Assembly (NCBI GenBank): GCA_038239345.1
Contig: JBBSEX010000016.1
Coordinates: forward strand, 62,001-126,000
Direction of reading: 5' to 3'
From: JBBSEX01 sp038239345
GTDB taxonomy: Bacteria > Acidobacteriota > Terriglobia > Bryobacterales > Bryobacteraceae
DNA: 64,000 bases
Part shown: piece after piece, positions 50,455 to 60,600 of the stretch
Layout of the letters: every line of letters begins with the position of its first letter
Numbering within the stretch: the stretch's first letter is position 1
Position numbers and translations under genes: made by a program
Notes under the pieces: generated by a model
What the model saw: only the letters and a program-made list of their open reading frames with translations
Databases searched by the model: none
What the model was told of the DNA's origin: nothing

Positions 50455-53421
50455 TTAGAACGTGCGACCGATGGAAAAGCGGAAGGTGCTGCGCTTTTCA
50501 AAGAAGGGTGCGGGCGCGCCGATGGTGCTCACCGCATTGAGGAACGTCGCCTCATTCGGGAACATCGAGCGGTCCGCAACAACCGGCGGTTGCAGATACT
50601 GGCGAACGATACTTGGATTGTATGCCCAGTAAATCCGGAACGGCGCGTTAACCACCGGCATCAATACCTGCAACTCAAGACCGGTGGAAGCGCGCATCTT
50701 CTGCGTGCCTTGCTCCACCACGGCATTCCCGCTGAAGCCGGCCGTGGGAAACTGGGAATTCAATTGTTTGATCCGGTCCGGATTCAAGCGTAATTGGTTC
50801 GGCAACAAGAGGCGATCGATTCCAGCGTCGAAGAAGTAAGCTAGCGTCACCGGTCCCACGATCGGAATACGATATTCAAAGTTAGCCACCGCCGAAGTAT
50901 CGCCACCGGGGAATACCAATTGGTAGATGGGTATCTGCTGCGTCACTGCCTGTAGGGTTGAACTGCCATCGGATCCGATTACCTTCTGTTGGCGCGGCGT
51001 GCCGTTGTTGTTGTACACCTTAATAGTCCCGACGCTTGGAATGTAAGCAATCGGGCTGATACCCCAGATGTCAAATCCGCGAATGTCGTTTTCACCACCC
51101 ATATAAAAGCGGCTGAAGGGCGGCGCGACTTTGCCCGAATACCCCGTGAGGAATCTGCCTAGAAAATGCATTCCGATGACGTGCCCTTGCTTGAACCCAT
51201 GGCGGAAATATTTCGCGTCCAGCGTGGGTTGTACCGTGTCGACGTTGCCTCCCAGCGGTCCGCCGGAGAACGCTACCGTGGCGAATAATTCTCTGCCGGC
51301 GGTAGGTGTAATCGGATGGTTCACCGTGTTGTAGGTGTAAGACGGAATGATCTGGCTGGTCTTGATACCTTGCAGCGAATTCGGTCCGCCGACGCCCTGG
51401 AAGTAAAGGTAATCGAAATACGTCGACGCCGCCGTGGTCAGTGTCTTGATGTTCTGGATGTTGTAGCCGTAGCTTAAGCCGAGGCGCGCGAAACTGCGCT
51501 TCAGGGGGTAGTTCGCGAACGCCGTAAAGCCGCGCCCATTGGATACGTAATTCAACAGATTATTCGCACCCAGCGAGTTATACAACGGTATCAGGTTCTG
51601 TCCGCTAAGCACCGAAGCTTCACGCCCCTGGTCGTAATTGAATCGCTGCAGGAACACAGTGAAGCCGACTTGTAAAGGACGGTCCAGAAAGTAAGGCTCG
51701 GTGAAGCCCAGCGTCACGTCGCGAATGCGCGTCCCTAACTGCGTGGAAAGCGACAGCGTTTCACCCAGACCCAGGAAGTTATTGGTGGAGTACGAAAAGC
51801 CGACGAAGCTGCCCGAGATACCGGACACGCCGCCGTTCAGCTGTACCGAATTTTTACCGCGTTCCTTCACCTTCAGCGTTACATCGACGGTGTTCGTCTT
51901 CGTGTCGCGCTTAATGTCGGCGGCTTCGTTTTCCTTCAACACCTCAAAGTAGCCCAGCTGGTTCAAGCGCAAAATGCTCAGCTCCCACAAGCGGGTGTTG
52001 AACATGTCGCCTTCGTCGATCAGCAGCTCGCGCCGGATCACCTTGTCTCGGGTAGTGGTGTTGCCCGCGAAATCGATACGCCGGACAAAGAATTGCTTGC
52101 CTTCGTCCACCGTGAGAGTCAGATCGATCTGATCGGTATTGGGGAGCGGATCAAACGATGGTTCAGGAACGAAATCGATATAGCCGAACTGTCCGTAAAG
52201 CTTGCGTAGATTTTCGATACCTTTACGTAGCTTGCCGGTGGAGAACACATCGCCGGTCTGCATGGCAAACAGCGGACCCATCAAGGCATCGGGTGTCTTG
52301 AACAGTTTCACGCCGACGAAGTTGATTTTGTTCAATCGATACTTGCGGCCCTCTTCCACCGTTACGGTGATGTTGGCCCGCTTTCCCGGTTGGCTGGGTT
52401 TCCTCTTTTGTATAAACGGAACGTAAAACTTCCCACCGGTAACGTCCACGATCTTTACATCGTGCCCTGTTGTGTGCGCCAGGAAGTAGCCGTGTTCCTG
52501 ATAGAAGTTTCGAATGCGATCCTGATCTTCATCCAGCTTGCTTGAGTCGAAGGTTTTCGAAAACAGGCTCTCCAGGAAAATCGAATAGGGGATGCCGATC
52601 GGATGCAGGTTCTTCATCGACCGGATGACGTCTTTGTCGCTGAAGCTGTTATTGCCTTCGATGTCGATCAGGCCCACCTTCACCTTTGGACCTTCATCCA
52701 CCAGGAAATTGATTTCCAGGGAGGACGGCGGGATCTGGCGGATCTGTGGAGTTACCGTCGCGTACTGCCGGCCCCGTTCGGAAAGATAATCCTGCAACAC
52801 GTTCTTCGCATGCTGCACTTTGTTCGGATCATATTGCGATTCCACCGACAAGCCGACTTTGCGTTCCTTAAAGCGGTCGAGCACTTCGGAGACTTGGATC
52901 GATTTCAACCCGTCGTACTTGATAGAGCGAACGACGCGGCGTTCCACGACGACAAAACGCACGATCCAACCAGATTTACCTTGCTCCCGTTCCAGACGGA
53001 TATCGTCGAAACGGCCAGTGTTCCAGAGCGCCATGAAGTCGCGATGGAGCGCTGCTTCGTCGTATTGGTCGCCCTTCTTCGTAAAGATCAAGGCTTTCAA
53101 CGTATCTTGCGGTACGCGCCGTGCGCCGCGGAATTCAATGCTTTCCACGACATCTTCGGCCTTGCCGGCCGGCGGTTCCACGGCTGCCTTGGGGACTTCC
53201 ATCGTGGGCTTCTGACCTTTAGCCGGAGTCTCGGGAGCTGTGGGTACGGATTCGAAAGGATTGGGCTTCTTGGGCTGTTCTTGTGGAGCGGGCTGACCCG
53301 GCTGTTGCCCAGACTGTTGCCCAGACTGTTGCGCAAATAGCGCAGGCCCGGCCAATGCAGTGATTGAACAGAGAAGACAGACCGATAGGGCGTGCAGGCA
53401 TCCAGGCCTGTTGAACATCAT
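50455..53421 (-). CDS. bamA: outer membrane protein assembly factor BamA
   Basis: This 988-residue protein is the core of the BAM complex that folds beta-barrel proteins into the outer membrane. A signal peptide is visible (ALSVCLLCSITALAGPALFA). A Pro/Gln-rich linker (about residues 31-85) with a repeated QQSG unit follows, then POTRA-type domains (about 88-480; for example SIEFRGARRVPQDTLKALIF and LIDIEGNNSFSDKDVIRSM). The C-terminal 16-stranded barrel has the conserved MGGENDIRGFDIWG loop and ends STFRFSIGRTF with terminal Phe. The long low-complexity linker before POTRA 1 is unusual for BamA. The gene is followed by skp, the standard order. Confidence 0.94.
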   Translation of the reverse strand: MMFNRPGCLHALSVCLLCSITALAGPALFAQQSGQQSGQQPGQPAPQEQPKKPNPFESVPTAPETPAKGQKPTMEVPKAAVEPPAGKAEDVVESIEFRGARRVPQDTLKALIFTKKGDQYDEAALHRDFMALWNTGRFDDIRLEREQGKSGWIVRFVVVERRVVRSIKYDGLKSIQVSEVLDRFKERKVGLSVESQYDPNKVQHAKNVLQDYLSERGRQYATVTPQIRQIPPSSLEINFLVDEGPKVKVGLIDIEGNNSFSDKDVIRSMKNLHPIGIPYSIFLESLFSKTFDSSKLDEDQDRIRNFYQEHGYFLAHTTGHDVKIVDVTGGKFYVPFIQKRKPSQPGKRANITVTVEEGRKYRLNKINFVGVKLFKTPDALMGPLFAMQTGDVFSTGKLRKGIENLRKLYGQFGYIDFVPEPSFDPLPNTDQIDLTLTVDEGKQFFVRRIDFAGNTTTRDKVIRRELLIDEGDMFNTRLWELSILRLNQLGYFEVLKENEAADIKRDTKTNTVDVTLKVKERGKNSVQLNGGVSGISGSFVGFSYSTNNFLGLGETLSLSTQLGTRIRDVTLGFTEPYFLDRPLQVGFTVFLQRFNYDQGREASVLSGQNLIPLYNSLGANNLLNYVSNGRGFTAFANYPLKRSFARLGLSYGYNIQNIKTLTTAASTYFDYLYFQGVGGPNSLQGIKTSQIIPSYTYNTVNHPITPTAGRELFATVAFSGGPLGGNVDTVQPTLDAKYFRHGFKQGHVIGMHFLGRFLTGYSGKVAPPFSRFYMGGENDIRGFDIWGISPIAYIPSVGTIKVYNNNGTPRQQKVIGSDGSSTLQAVTQQIPIYQLVFPGGDTSAVANFEYRIPIVGPVTLAYFFDAGIDRLLLPNQLRLNPDRIKQLNSQFPTAGFSGNAVVEQGTQKMRASTGLELQVLMPVVNAPFRIYWAYNPSIVRQYLQPPVVADRSMFPNEATFLNAVSTIGAPAPFFEKRSTFRFSIGRTF

Positions 53422-53520
53422 CTAAAACTGGTTCCTTTCCACTCTGCGCCTAGAGGCTGACGTTCCCCGCACAGGCTTGGTTTCACGCGATGAATTTTGA
53501 TGCAACTCGAATCCCCTATT

Positions 53521-54900
53521 TTAACTGAACGTGGGCCGCATCGGGGAATGCCCCGGTAGCCCTGGTTGCGCTTCCGCCGCAGCGCGGCCCAAGCGGATGC
53601 AATCCGGTATCCCGATACCGGAGTAAGCATTGCCGATCAATGAGATCCCAGGCACTTGCGGCAGCCGGGCGGTAATCGCCGCAACCCGCTTTTGATGCCC
53701 CACTTCATACTGCGCCATCGACTGCGGCCAACGGGCGATGGAGTGCCCAATCGGCTGCACTGTGACGCCCATGATACAGCGAATATCGGCCATCGCGGCC
53801 GCTTCCAGCCACTCATCCGATTCATGCATATACTCTCCGCCGAAAAAGCAACGCAGCAAGACTTTATCCTCTGCTACACGGTAGGCAAACTTCGTGCCAA
53901 CCCAGGTGCAGGCCCGGATACGCGCCTGTTCGCATTTTGGAACCAGGAACCCGAACCCATCCTGTGAGCCGTCGAAGGTGGCGCGATCGTAGATCAGCGA
54001 TAGAGTGATGGAAGAATTGTAGGGGATCGTGTGGAGGTGTCCGGCAAGTTCCGGATCCACGGATTCCAGCAGGGCGCTAGCCTGATATGCCGGACAAGCG
54101 AGGATAGCATGGCTAGCATCCAACCAGTTGCCATCCACGCGCAAACGCAGGCCGTCGCCGGAGCGCTCTATTGTTTCCACGCAGCCGTGAAAAACATCGG
54201 GCCCGATGCGCGTCGATAGCGTTTGCGTCAACTGGCCCATCCCGCCCTGCAATGTCCGGAACATTGCCCCCGTGGACGGCGGGGCCTGGCGGCGCTCCTC
54301 CAGTATGCCTTTGGTCAGACTGCCGTATTTCTTGGCGCTATCGACGAAGCGTGGCAGCACGCTTTGGGCGCTCAACTTTTCCGGATCGCCCCCATATACG
54401 CCGGCCAGCAGCGGCTCAGCCAGATAGTCTACTGCTTCCTGGCCATAATGTTCACTAACAAAATCGGCGACCGAGATGTCTTCCTGGGGCGAGTTCAGCG
54501 GATTGCGGAAGTATTCCAGACCCATGCGGATTTTCGTGGTCCAACTCAGCAGTGGGGAGCGCAGCGTAGGCCCGAACTTCGTCGGCACCATCATCAGCAA
54601 ACCGTCGGGCATGCGCACCAGCCGGCCCTTCTTCACGATGTAGGTGATGCGGCGATTGTCGTTGGAAGAGATCACCTGACCGCCGAGGCCAAGTTCTTCG
54701 ATCAGTTCCAGAGCGGCGGGCTTCGTAGCGAGAAAACTGTCAGGCCCGTCTTCGAGCAGGCAGCCTTCCAGCCGCCGTGTCTGAATGACACCGCCAAGAC
54801 GGTTTTGTTCGATGAGATGAAAGGCGATGCCGGCTTTATGGAGGTAATACGCGGCGGAGAGACCCGAGATTCCTCCGCCGACGATGACGATTCGATTCAC
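53521..54900 (-). CDS. hemG: protoporphyrinogen oxidase, FAD-dependent
   Basis: This 459-residue flavoprotein oxidises protoporphyrinogen IX (or coproporphyrinogen III) in the late haem pathway. The N-terminal dinucleotide-binding motif is IVIVGGGISGLSAAYYLHKA, followed by GGVIQTRRLEGCLLEDGPDS and FLATKPAALELIEELGLG. The C-terminal FAD motif ISLIGNAYSGIGIPDCIRLG is also intact. The oxygen-dependent type is often called HemY/HemG; which of the two substrates is used cannot be told here. The GTG start lies 6 bp after hemE, and 99 bp separate it from bamA downstream, so it is the last gene of the run that starts at rimP. Confidence 0.92.
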   Translation of the reverse strand: MNRIVIVGGGISGLSAAYYLHKAGIAFHLIEQNRLGGVIQTRRLEGCLLEDGPDSFLATKPAALELIEELGLGGQVISSNDNRRITYIVKKGRLVRMPDGLLMMVPTKFGPTLRSPLLSWTTKIRMGLEYFRNPLNSPQEDISVADFVSEHYGQEAVDYLAEPLLAGVYGGDPEKLSAQSVLPRFVDSAKKYGSLTKGILEERRQAPPSTGAMFRTLQGGMGQLTQTLSTRIGPDVFHGCVETIERSGDGLRLRVDGNWLDASHAILACPAYQASALLESVDPELAGHLHTIPYNSSITLSLIYDRATFDGSQDGFGFLVPKCEQARIRACTWVGTKFAYRVAEDKVLLRCFFGGEYMHESDEWLEAAAMADIRCIMGVTVQPIGHSIARWPQSMAQYEVGHQKRVAAITARLPQVPGISLIGNAYSGIGIPDCIRLGRAAAEAQPGLPGHSPMRPTFS

Positions 54901-54906
54901 AACTGC

Positions 54907-55944
54907 TTAGGGGCGAAATTCGCGTACCATCTCAACCACCGCTTTCACGCTATCGACCGGTGTTTCCGGTAGAATTCCGTGGCCCAGATTGAAAATATGG
55001 CCGGGACGAGCGCCGGTACGTTTCAGCAGCTCATGGACGCGCATTTTCAACTCCGGCAAAGGCGCAAAGAGAACCGCCGGATCCAGATTGCCCTGAACGG
55101 CGGCTCGATAGCTCATCTCCATCCAGGCTTGATCGATATTGATCCGCCAATCGACGCCGATGACATCACCCCCGGCGGCATGCAGTTCTTTGAAGAAGCC
55201 CGCGGCCCCAGTGCCGAAATGAATCACCGGTACGCCGGTCCCGCGAATGCGTTCAATCAGCGCTCGGGAATAGGGCGCGACGTAGCGCACATAATCGTCC
55301 GGCCCCAGCGCCCCTACCCAACTATCGAAAACTTGAATCGCCCGCGCGCCGGAGTTCACCTGCATCACGCCAAACAATCCCAGAACATCAACCAACTTGC
55401 CCATCAGGCGGCGCCACAGCGTCTCATCGCGATACATCATCTGCTTGGTGCGAAGGAAATTTCGCGACGGGCCGCCTTCAATCATGTAGCTTGCCAGCGT
55501 AAACGGCGCGCCCACGAAACCGATCAGCGGAACCCGCCCATTCAGAGCTTTCACGGCCATCTGAATGGCTTCGCCGACGTAGCCCAGATCCTCGGTATTG
55601 GAAATGGAGAGCGAATCGACATCGGACGATGTACGCACCGGATTATCGATGTGCGGCCCTTCGCCGGTGAGGAACTTCAGCTTCAGCCCCATCGGCTCCA
55701 CGGGCAGCAAAAGGTCGGCGAAAATGATGGCCGCATCGACGTCGAGAATCTCTACCGGCTGCAGCGTAATCTGCGCCGCTAAGTCGGGACGTTTGCAGAT
55801 TTCCAGGATGCCGTGCTTGGCACGAATTTCCCGGTACTGCTTCATGTAGCGGCCCGCCTGCCGCATAAACCATACTGGCCGCACATCGGTGGGCCTCCGG
55901 CGGCAAGCATCTAAAAAGCGGCTGTTCATGGGAGCCACGCGCAT
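54907..55944 (-). CDS. hemE: uroporphyrinogen decarboxylase
   Basis: HemE removes four carboxyl groups from uroporphyrinogen III to give coproporphyrinogen III. The 345-residue protein is full length and carries the hallmark RPVWFMRQAGRYMKQYREIR and ADLLLPVEPMGLKL, with GFVGAPFTLASYMIEGG and VIHFGTGAAGFF further on. GGAG lies 5 bp before the ATG at 55944, which overlaps the apbE end by 19 bp. The in-frame ATG at 55929 would give the common 4-bp ATGA overlap, but has no ribosome-binding site. It is followed by hemG, completing a two-step haem segment; hemH is not present. Confidence 0.95.
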   Translation of the reverse strand: MRVAPMNSRFLDACRRRPTDVRPVWFMRQAGRYMKQYREIRAKHGILEICKRPDLAAQITLQPVEILDVDAAIIFADLLLPVEPMGLKLKFLTGEGPHIDNPVRTSSDVDSLSISNTEDLGYVGEAIQMAVKALNGRVPLIGFVGAPFTLASYMIEGGPSRNFLRTKQMMYRDETLWRRLMGKLVDVLGLFGVMQVNSGARAIQVFDSWVGALGPDDYVRYVAPYSRALIERIRGTGVPVIHFGTGAAGFFKELHAAGGDVIGVDWRINIDQAWMEMSYRAAVQGNLDPAVLFAPLPELKMRVHELLKRTGARPGHIFNLGHGILPETPVDSVKAVVEMVREFRP

Positions 55945-56939
55945 GCCAACTCCGATCTGTCTTCGCAGAGAAAAACGCGAAAGTCTTTGGATTTGTGTTC
56001 AGCCGTCCACTGACGGCCTTGGATGTAATACGGCTTGGCCCAGGCTTCGCTATCGATGGTTTTCGGGGTGACCACGGAAACCGATAGCATGCCTTGCGAG
56101 GGAAACCCGGTGCGCGGATCCATTATGTGACTATAGATGCGGCCCTCGGCGTGAAAGAACTTTTCATAGCTGCCGGAAGTCGACATGGACTGATCTTTCA
56201 GCAGCACTGTCTCAATGGCTTTTGAAGTATCGCGCGGATTGCGTATGGTCACCTTCCATCCCGGCTGGCCAGGAGGAACGCCAATGGCATAAATACTACT
56301 TCCACCCCCGGATACCAGGGCTGAAGTCACGCCATTCGCTTTCAGAATATCCGCCATTTTGTCTACCGCATACCCTTTACCAATGCCGCCAGGATCGATT
56401 TCCATCCCGTCAACGGCAAAGCGAACGGTGCTGGCCCCGGCATCGAGAATCATCTTCTCGTACCCGACCCTTGCCAGCGCCCCGCGTACTTCGGCACGGT
56501 GAGGCAAATGACCGCTGCCTTTATAAAACCCCCAGACTTTCATCAGGGGCCCAACTGTAATATCGAAAGTGCCGTTGCTTAAGCGGCTATATTCCTTGCA
56601 CGCCGCCAACAACCGAAGCAACTCCGGTGAGACTCGTACCGGTTCCCGTCCGGCATTCCGATTTACCTCACTCCACTCACTGGCGGGAACATAATTCGAC
56701 AGCAGACGATCCAGCCGGCGAACTTCTTCCGCCGCCTGTTCTAAAGCTGAGCGAAGCCGGGTCGCGTCGCCGCCATAGGCTGTCATGGCGTAGTTCGTAC
56801 CCATGGCGTCCACGGTCATTTCCACCTGGACTGGCTCGCGCGGCGTGCCCGGACTGTCTTTTCCGGTGGTTCGCGCTGCCCGCGTCTGGCCAGAAACAAC
56901 AGAAGCAGCCAACAACAAAATTAACACATGGCGTTTCAT
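55926..56939 (-). CDS. apbE: FAD:protein FMN transferase (ApbE)
   Basis: ApbE transfers FMN from FAD to a Thr of target proteins (for example NqrC/RnfG subunits) on the periplasmic side. The 337-residue protein has a signal peptide (VLILLLAASVVSGQ). Family motifs are VDAMGTNYAMTAYG, RLLSNYVPASEWSEVNRNAG, FDITVGPLMKVWGF and IDPGGIGKGYAVDKMADIL, with ALVSGGGSSIYAIG and ISTSG-like MSTSGSYEKFFHAEG. No lipobox Cys is present, so it is probably soluble or membrane-held by its signal. No Na+-NQR or RNF genes are in the window. It lies 14 bp after rbfA and overlaps hemE. Confidence 0.93.
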   Translation of the reverse strand: MKRHVLILLLAASVVSGQTRAARTTGKDSPGTPREPVQVEMTVDAMGTNYAMTAYGGDATRLRSALEQAAEEVRRLDRLLSNYVPASEWSEVNRNAGREPVRVSPELLRLLAACKEYSRLSNGTFDITVGPLMKVWGFYKGSGHLPHRAEVRGALARVGYEKMILDAGASTVRFAVDGMEIDPGGIGKGYAVDKMADILKANGVTSALVSGGGSSIYAIGVPPGQPGWKVTIRNPRDTSKAIETVLLKDQSMSTSGSYEKFFHAEGRIYSHIMDPRTGFPSQGMLSVSVVTPKTIDSEAWAKPYYIQGRQWTAEHKSKDFRVFLCEDRSELACAWLP

Positions 56940-56953
56940 TAAACCGATTTTTT

Positions 56954-57337
56954 TTAGCTTTCGCCGGGGGGAGTTTCCAACTCGGTCTTGGCGCGGCCCT
57001 TTTTCACCCGCTTCATGATTTTCTCCAGACGTTCGGCCATATCGGCGGGGATGCCTGCTTCGAAGTGAAATTCCGGCAAACGAAAAAGCTGCAAACGGTG
57101 GCCTATTTCACTCTTCAGGAATCCCTTGGCGCCTTCCAGGGCCAGCATCGCTTCTTCCTGAGCGGCACTATCGCCGGGCAGCGAAAGGCAGACACGGGCA
57201 TGGCGGAAATCGGGGGAAACGTGAACGTCGGTCACGACGACTCCAGCAATGCGGGGGTCGGTGAGCTCATATTCGATTAATTCGCCCAGCTCTTCGCGGA
57301 GGGCCTCGGACACTCGCAATGCACGGCGTGGATCCAT
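56954..57337 (-). CDS. rbfA: 30S ribosome-binding factor RbfA
   Basis: RbfA binds the 30S subunit during late 16S rRNA maturation. The 127-residue protein starts RVSEALREELGELIEYELTD and continues RIAGVVVTDVHVSPDFRHAR and a C-terminal KH-like core (LPEFHFEAGIPADMAERLEK, IMKRVKKGR). Its place after infB and DUF503 matches the conserved nusA-infB-rbfA order. truB, the usual next gene, is absent, and apbE follows instead. Confidence 0.94.
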   Translation of the reverse strand: MDPRRALRVSEALREELGELIEYELTDPRIAGVVVTDVHVSPDFRHARVCLSLPGDSAAQEEAMLALEGAKGFLKSEIGHRLQLFRLPEFHFEAGIPADMAERLEKIMKRVKKGRAKTELETPPGES

Positions 57338-57359
57338 CTCTTTAACTTCCCCGGCCGGG

Positions 57360-57647
57360 TCAGGCCAACCACTCGGTAGTGACGGTTACCAGCATGGCTC
57401 CAAGCAAGCCGGACGCTTCCTCTTCGACGGATTGCAATACTTGCTGGGCATGATCCTGGGAGTTGGCTACAGTCACCGCCGCCACCAACCCCCGTTGCCA
57501 TAAATCCTGATAATCGATTTCCGACACGGCGACGTTGAACTTATTGCGGAGACGGTCCTTCAGGCTTTTCACCACCTGGCGCTTGTCCTTCAGCGAATGC
57601 GCTTCGCTCAGCCGCAGCTCTAAGGTCAAGACGCCAATGGTGGGCAT
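57360..57647 (-). CDS. DUF503 (YlxP-like) protein
   Basis: This 95-residue protein is a full-length DUF503 member: TIGVLTLELRLSEAHSLKDK, RQVVKSLKDRLRNKFNVAVS and LWQRGLVAAVTVANSQDHAQ. YlxP in Firmicutes is encoded between infB and rbfA, exactly as here, and is thought to act in ribosome assembly or translation; its precise role is not established. It lies 28 bp downstream of infB and 22 bp upstream of rbfA. Confidence 0.92.
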   Translation of the reverse strand: MPTIGVLTLELRLSEAHSLKDKRQVVKSLKDRLRNKFNVAVSEIDYQDLWQRGLVAAVTVANSQDHAQQVLQSVEEEASGLLGAMLVTVTTEWLA

Positions 57648-57675
57648 ATGTACGCCGCTTTAAGGCGGATAACGG

Positions 57676-60600
57676 TTATAGTTCGGTCGGTACCCGTTCG
57701 GACATGAACGCTTCCATCGTATCGCCGGCCTTCAATTCCTGGAAGTTTGACAGAGCGATACCGCATTCGAAGCCCGTTTTGACTTCGCTGACATCGTTCT
57801 TGAAGCGCTTGAGCGTATCCACGCGCCCGGTATGAACGACCACTCCTTCGCGAGTGACGCGCACCAGACTGTCGCGCTTGATAAAGCCGTCGGTAACCAT
57901 GCAACCGGCAACCACGCCGACCTTGGTAATCCGGAAGACTTCGCGGACCGAGATGCGGCCCTGATAGACTTCCTTGAAAACCGGATCGAGCATTCCCGTC
58001 ATGGCCTTCTTGACCTCATCGGTCAAGTTATAAATGATGGAGTGCAGGCGGATTTCCACCTTCTCCTTATCCGCCACAGCGGCCGCGTTCCGTTCCGGCT
58101 TTACGTTGAAGCCGATGATGATGGCGCTCGACGTGGAAGCAAGCAGAACATCGCTTTCCGTAATCGCGCCGACGCCCGAGCGCAGAACCCGTACCTTCAC
58201 TTCATCGTTCGATAACGCCTGCAAGCTATCGGAGATCACTTCGGCCGTTCCGCCGACATCGGCCTTTAGCACGATGTTCAGCTCTTTCGTTTCGCCCTCG
58301 CGCAACCGGTCATGTAACTGATCGAGCGTGAGCTTGCCTTTTTGCATGGCAATATCCCGCGCTTTGGATTCGCGATAGATAACGATTTGCTTAGCCTTCG
58401 CCGTATCGGTGACTACCTGGAACGAATCGCCTACATCGGGCATACTGTCCAGGCCGAGAACTTCCACCGGCACCGAGGGTCCAGCTTCGCGGACGGGGGC
58501 GCCGCGATCGTCGAACATGGCGCGCACCTTGCCGAATACCGATCCGCAGATGAAATAATCGCCGACGCGCAGCGTCCCGTTGCGGACCAGAACCGTGGGA
58601 ACCGGACCGCGGCCCTTATCCAACTGCGATTCCAGAACCCAACCAACACCCGGACGGCCGGGACTGGCTTTCAGATCCTGTACATCGGCCACCAGCAGAA
58701 TCATTTCCAGCAACAGATCGAGGTTGGTCTTGGCCTTAGCCGAAACCGGAACCATGACTACATCGCCACCCCAATCTTCGGCGAGTAAACCGCGATCGGC
58801 CAGTTGTTGCTTGATCCGCTCGGGCTGGGCATCGGGCTTGTCGATTTTGTTGATCGCAACAATGATCGGCACCCCGGCTGCCTTGGCGTGATCGATGGCT
58901 TCGAGCGTCTGCGGCATCACCCCATCGTCGGCGCTGACTACCAGGACCACGATGTCGGTTACCTTCGCCCCGCGGGCACGCATACGGGTGAACGCTTCAT
59001 GACCCGGTGTGTCGATGAAGACAATGAATTGGCCGTTCTTTTCGACGCGATAAGCTCCGATGTGCTGCGTAATACCGCCAGCCTCGCGTCCGGCGACATT
59101 CGCCACCCGGATCGCGTCGAGGAGCGACGTCTTACCGTGATCGACGTGGCCCATGATGGTAACCACCGGACCGCGCTTGACCAGATCCTTGTCGTCTTCG
59201 GCAAGAACGATTTCCTGCGTCGATTCTTCCTCAAAACTGACCTTGTTAGTCGAGGCGCCGAAATCGCGCGAGAGCTCTTCGGCCAGCTTCGTATCCAAAG
59301 TCTGGTTGATGGTCGCAAAAATTTTGCGTTCAACCAGCTTCTTGATAACGTGATTGGCCTTGACTCCCAACTTCTCCGAGAGTTCTTTCACCGTAATGCC
59401 GTCGGCGATCGTAATCTCCCGATCAATGACGGGGGGAGGCGCCGGCTGATCGCGTCGCGATACCTGCCGGTACATCTTGCCTTCGCGTTCCGTTTCCCGG
59501 CGGTGTTCGCCAGGACGTACGCCACCGGGCTTAGTCTGATGACGGCGCTGGGTGTCGGCTGGAACCGGTGAAGCTGGCTCGATCCGCATCGGCGAAGTCG
59601 GATGTAATAAGCGCCGCGGACCACGATTTTGCGGACCACCGGGACCGCTTGGCGTATAGCTGGGCCCACTGGGACTGCCCGGTCCTCCAGGTCCACGCAT
59701 CATCGGCTGACCGGGACGAATCGGACCGCGATAAATCGGTTGACCGGGAGTTGGACTCGCCTGGGGCCGGTTCGGCATGCCGGGGCGGGGAGCGGCCGGA
59801 GCAGGCGGCGCCATCGGCGGTTTCGTTAAGCGGGCCACCAGATCCGGGCGCGGCGGAACAATCGGACGCGCCGCCGGCTGCCCCGCGAGGCTGGGGCGCA
59901 GTGGCGGACGAGGAGCCGTCCCTTGGGCATTCTGCTGCTGTCCAGTTGAAGGTGTCGTTTGCGAGATCGGTGGACCCTGCCGTGGCGGCGCGGGCGTCCG
60001 TGGAGGCGCGGGCATCGACGGAGCCTGCCGAGGAAATCCCGGAGCAACCGTAGGCTGACGCAATCCTTCGCCCGTTCCCTCCGGAAGAGGTTGCCGGGGG
60101 CCGGAAAGTATCTGGCCGGGCCGGGGCGACAGCGTGGGCACGGGCTTTGCCGGAATGGTCGGTACTGGACGGCGCGCCTGCGGAGCCAAGGGCGTCCGCG
60201 GCATCAGCGGAACTCCGGGTTGGGTCGCGGTCTGCTGCGGGGCTGTCGTTGTCAGAGCAGACGTTGGTGGAGCAGGTGCTGTCGGAGGAGGTGTCGGCGA
60301 GTGTGGCGCTGGTGCACCCGGAGCGTGTGCCGTCACGGGCGGCGCGGGCATTGCCGGAGGCGTCGGCGTGCCGTGCTGACTTTGAAGCGGCTGAGTCTGA
60401 ACGGGCGGCGTTTGCACGGGCGGTGCCGGTGGTTGCGGTACACGAATCGCCTGTCGCGGAGGCGTCGGAATCACCGGTGGCGTCGGCGGACGCAGAGGCG
60501 GGGATTCGCGATGACCGACCATTCCCGCCAGTGGTGGACGAAGCGGCTTCGCAGCCAGGCGCCCATTCCCACTATTTTCCGCGCTCTCGTCGGTAGCCGG

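Noticed and set aside
54979..55782. 267-residue forward ORF opposite hemE
   Set aside because: HemE motifs on the reverse strand are unmistakable; the antisense product has His/Arg-rich composition typical of a shadow.
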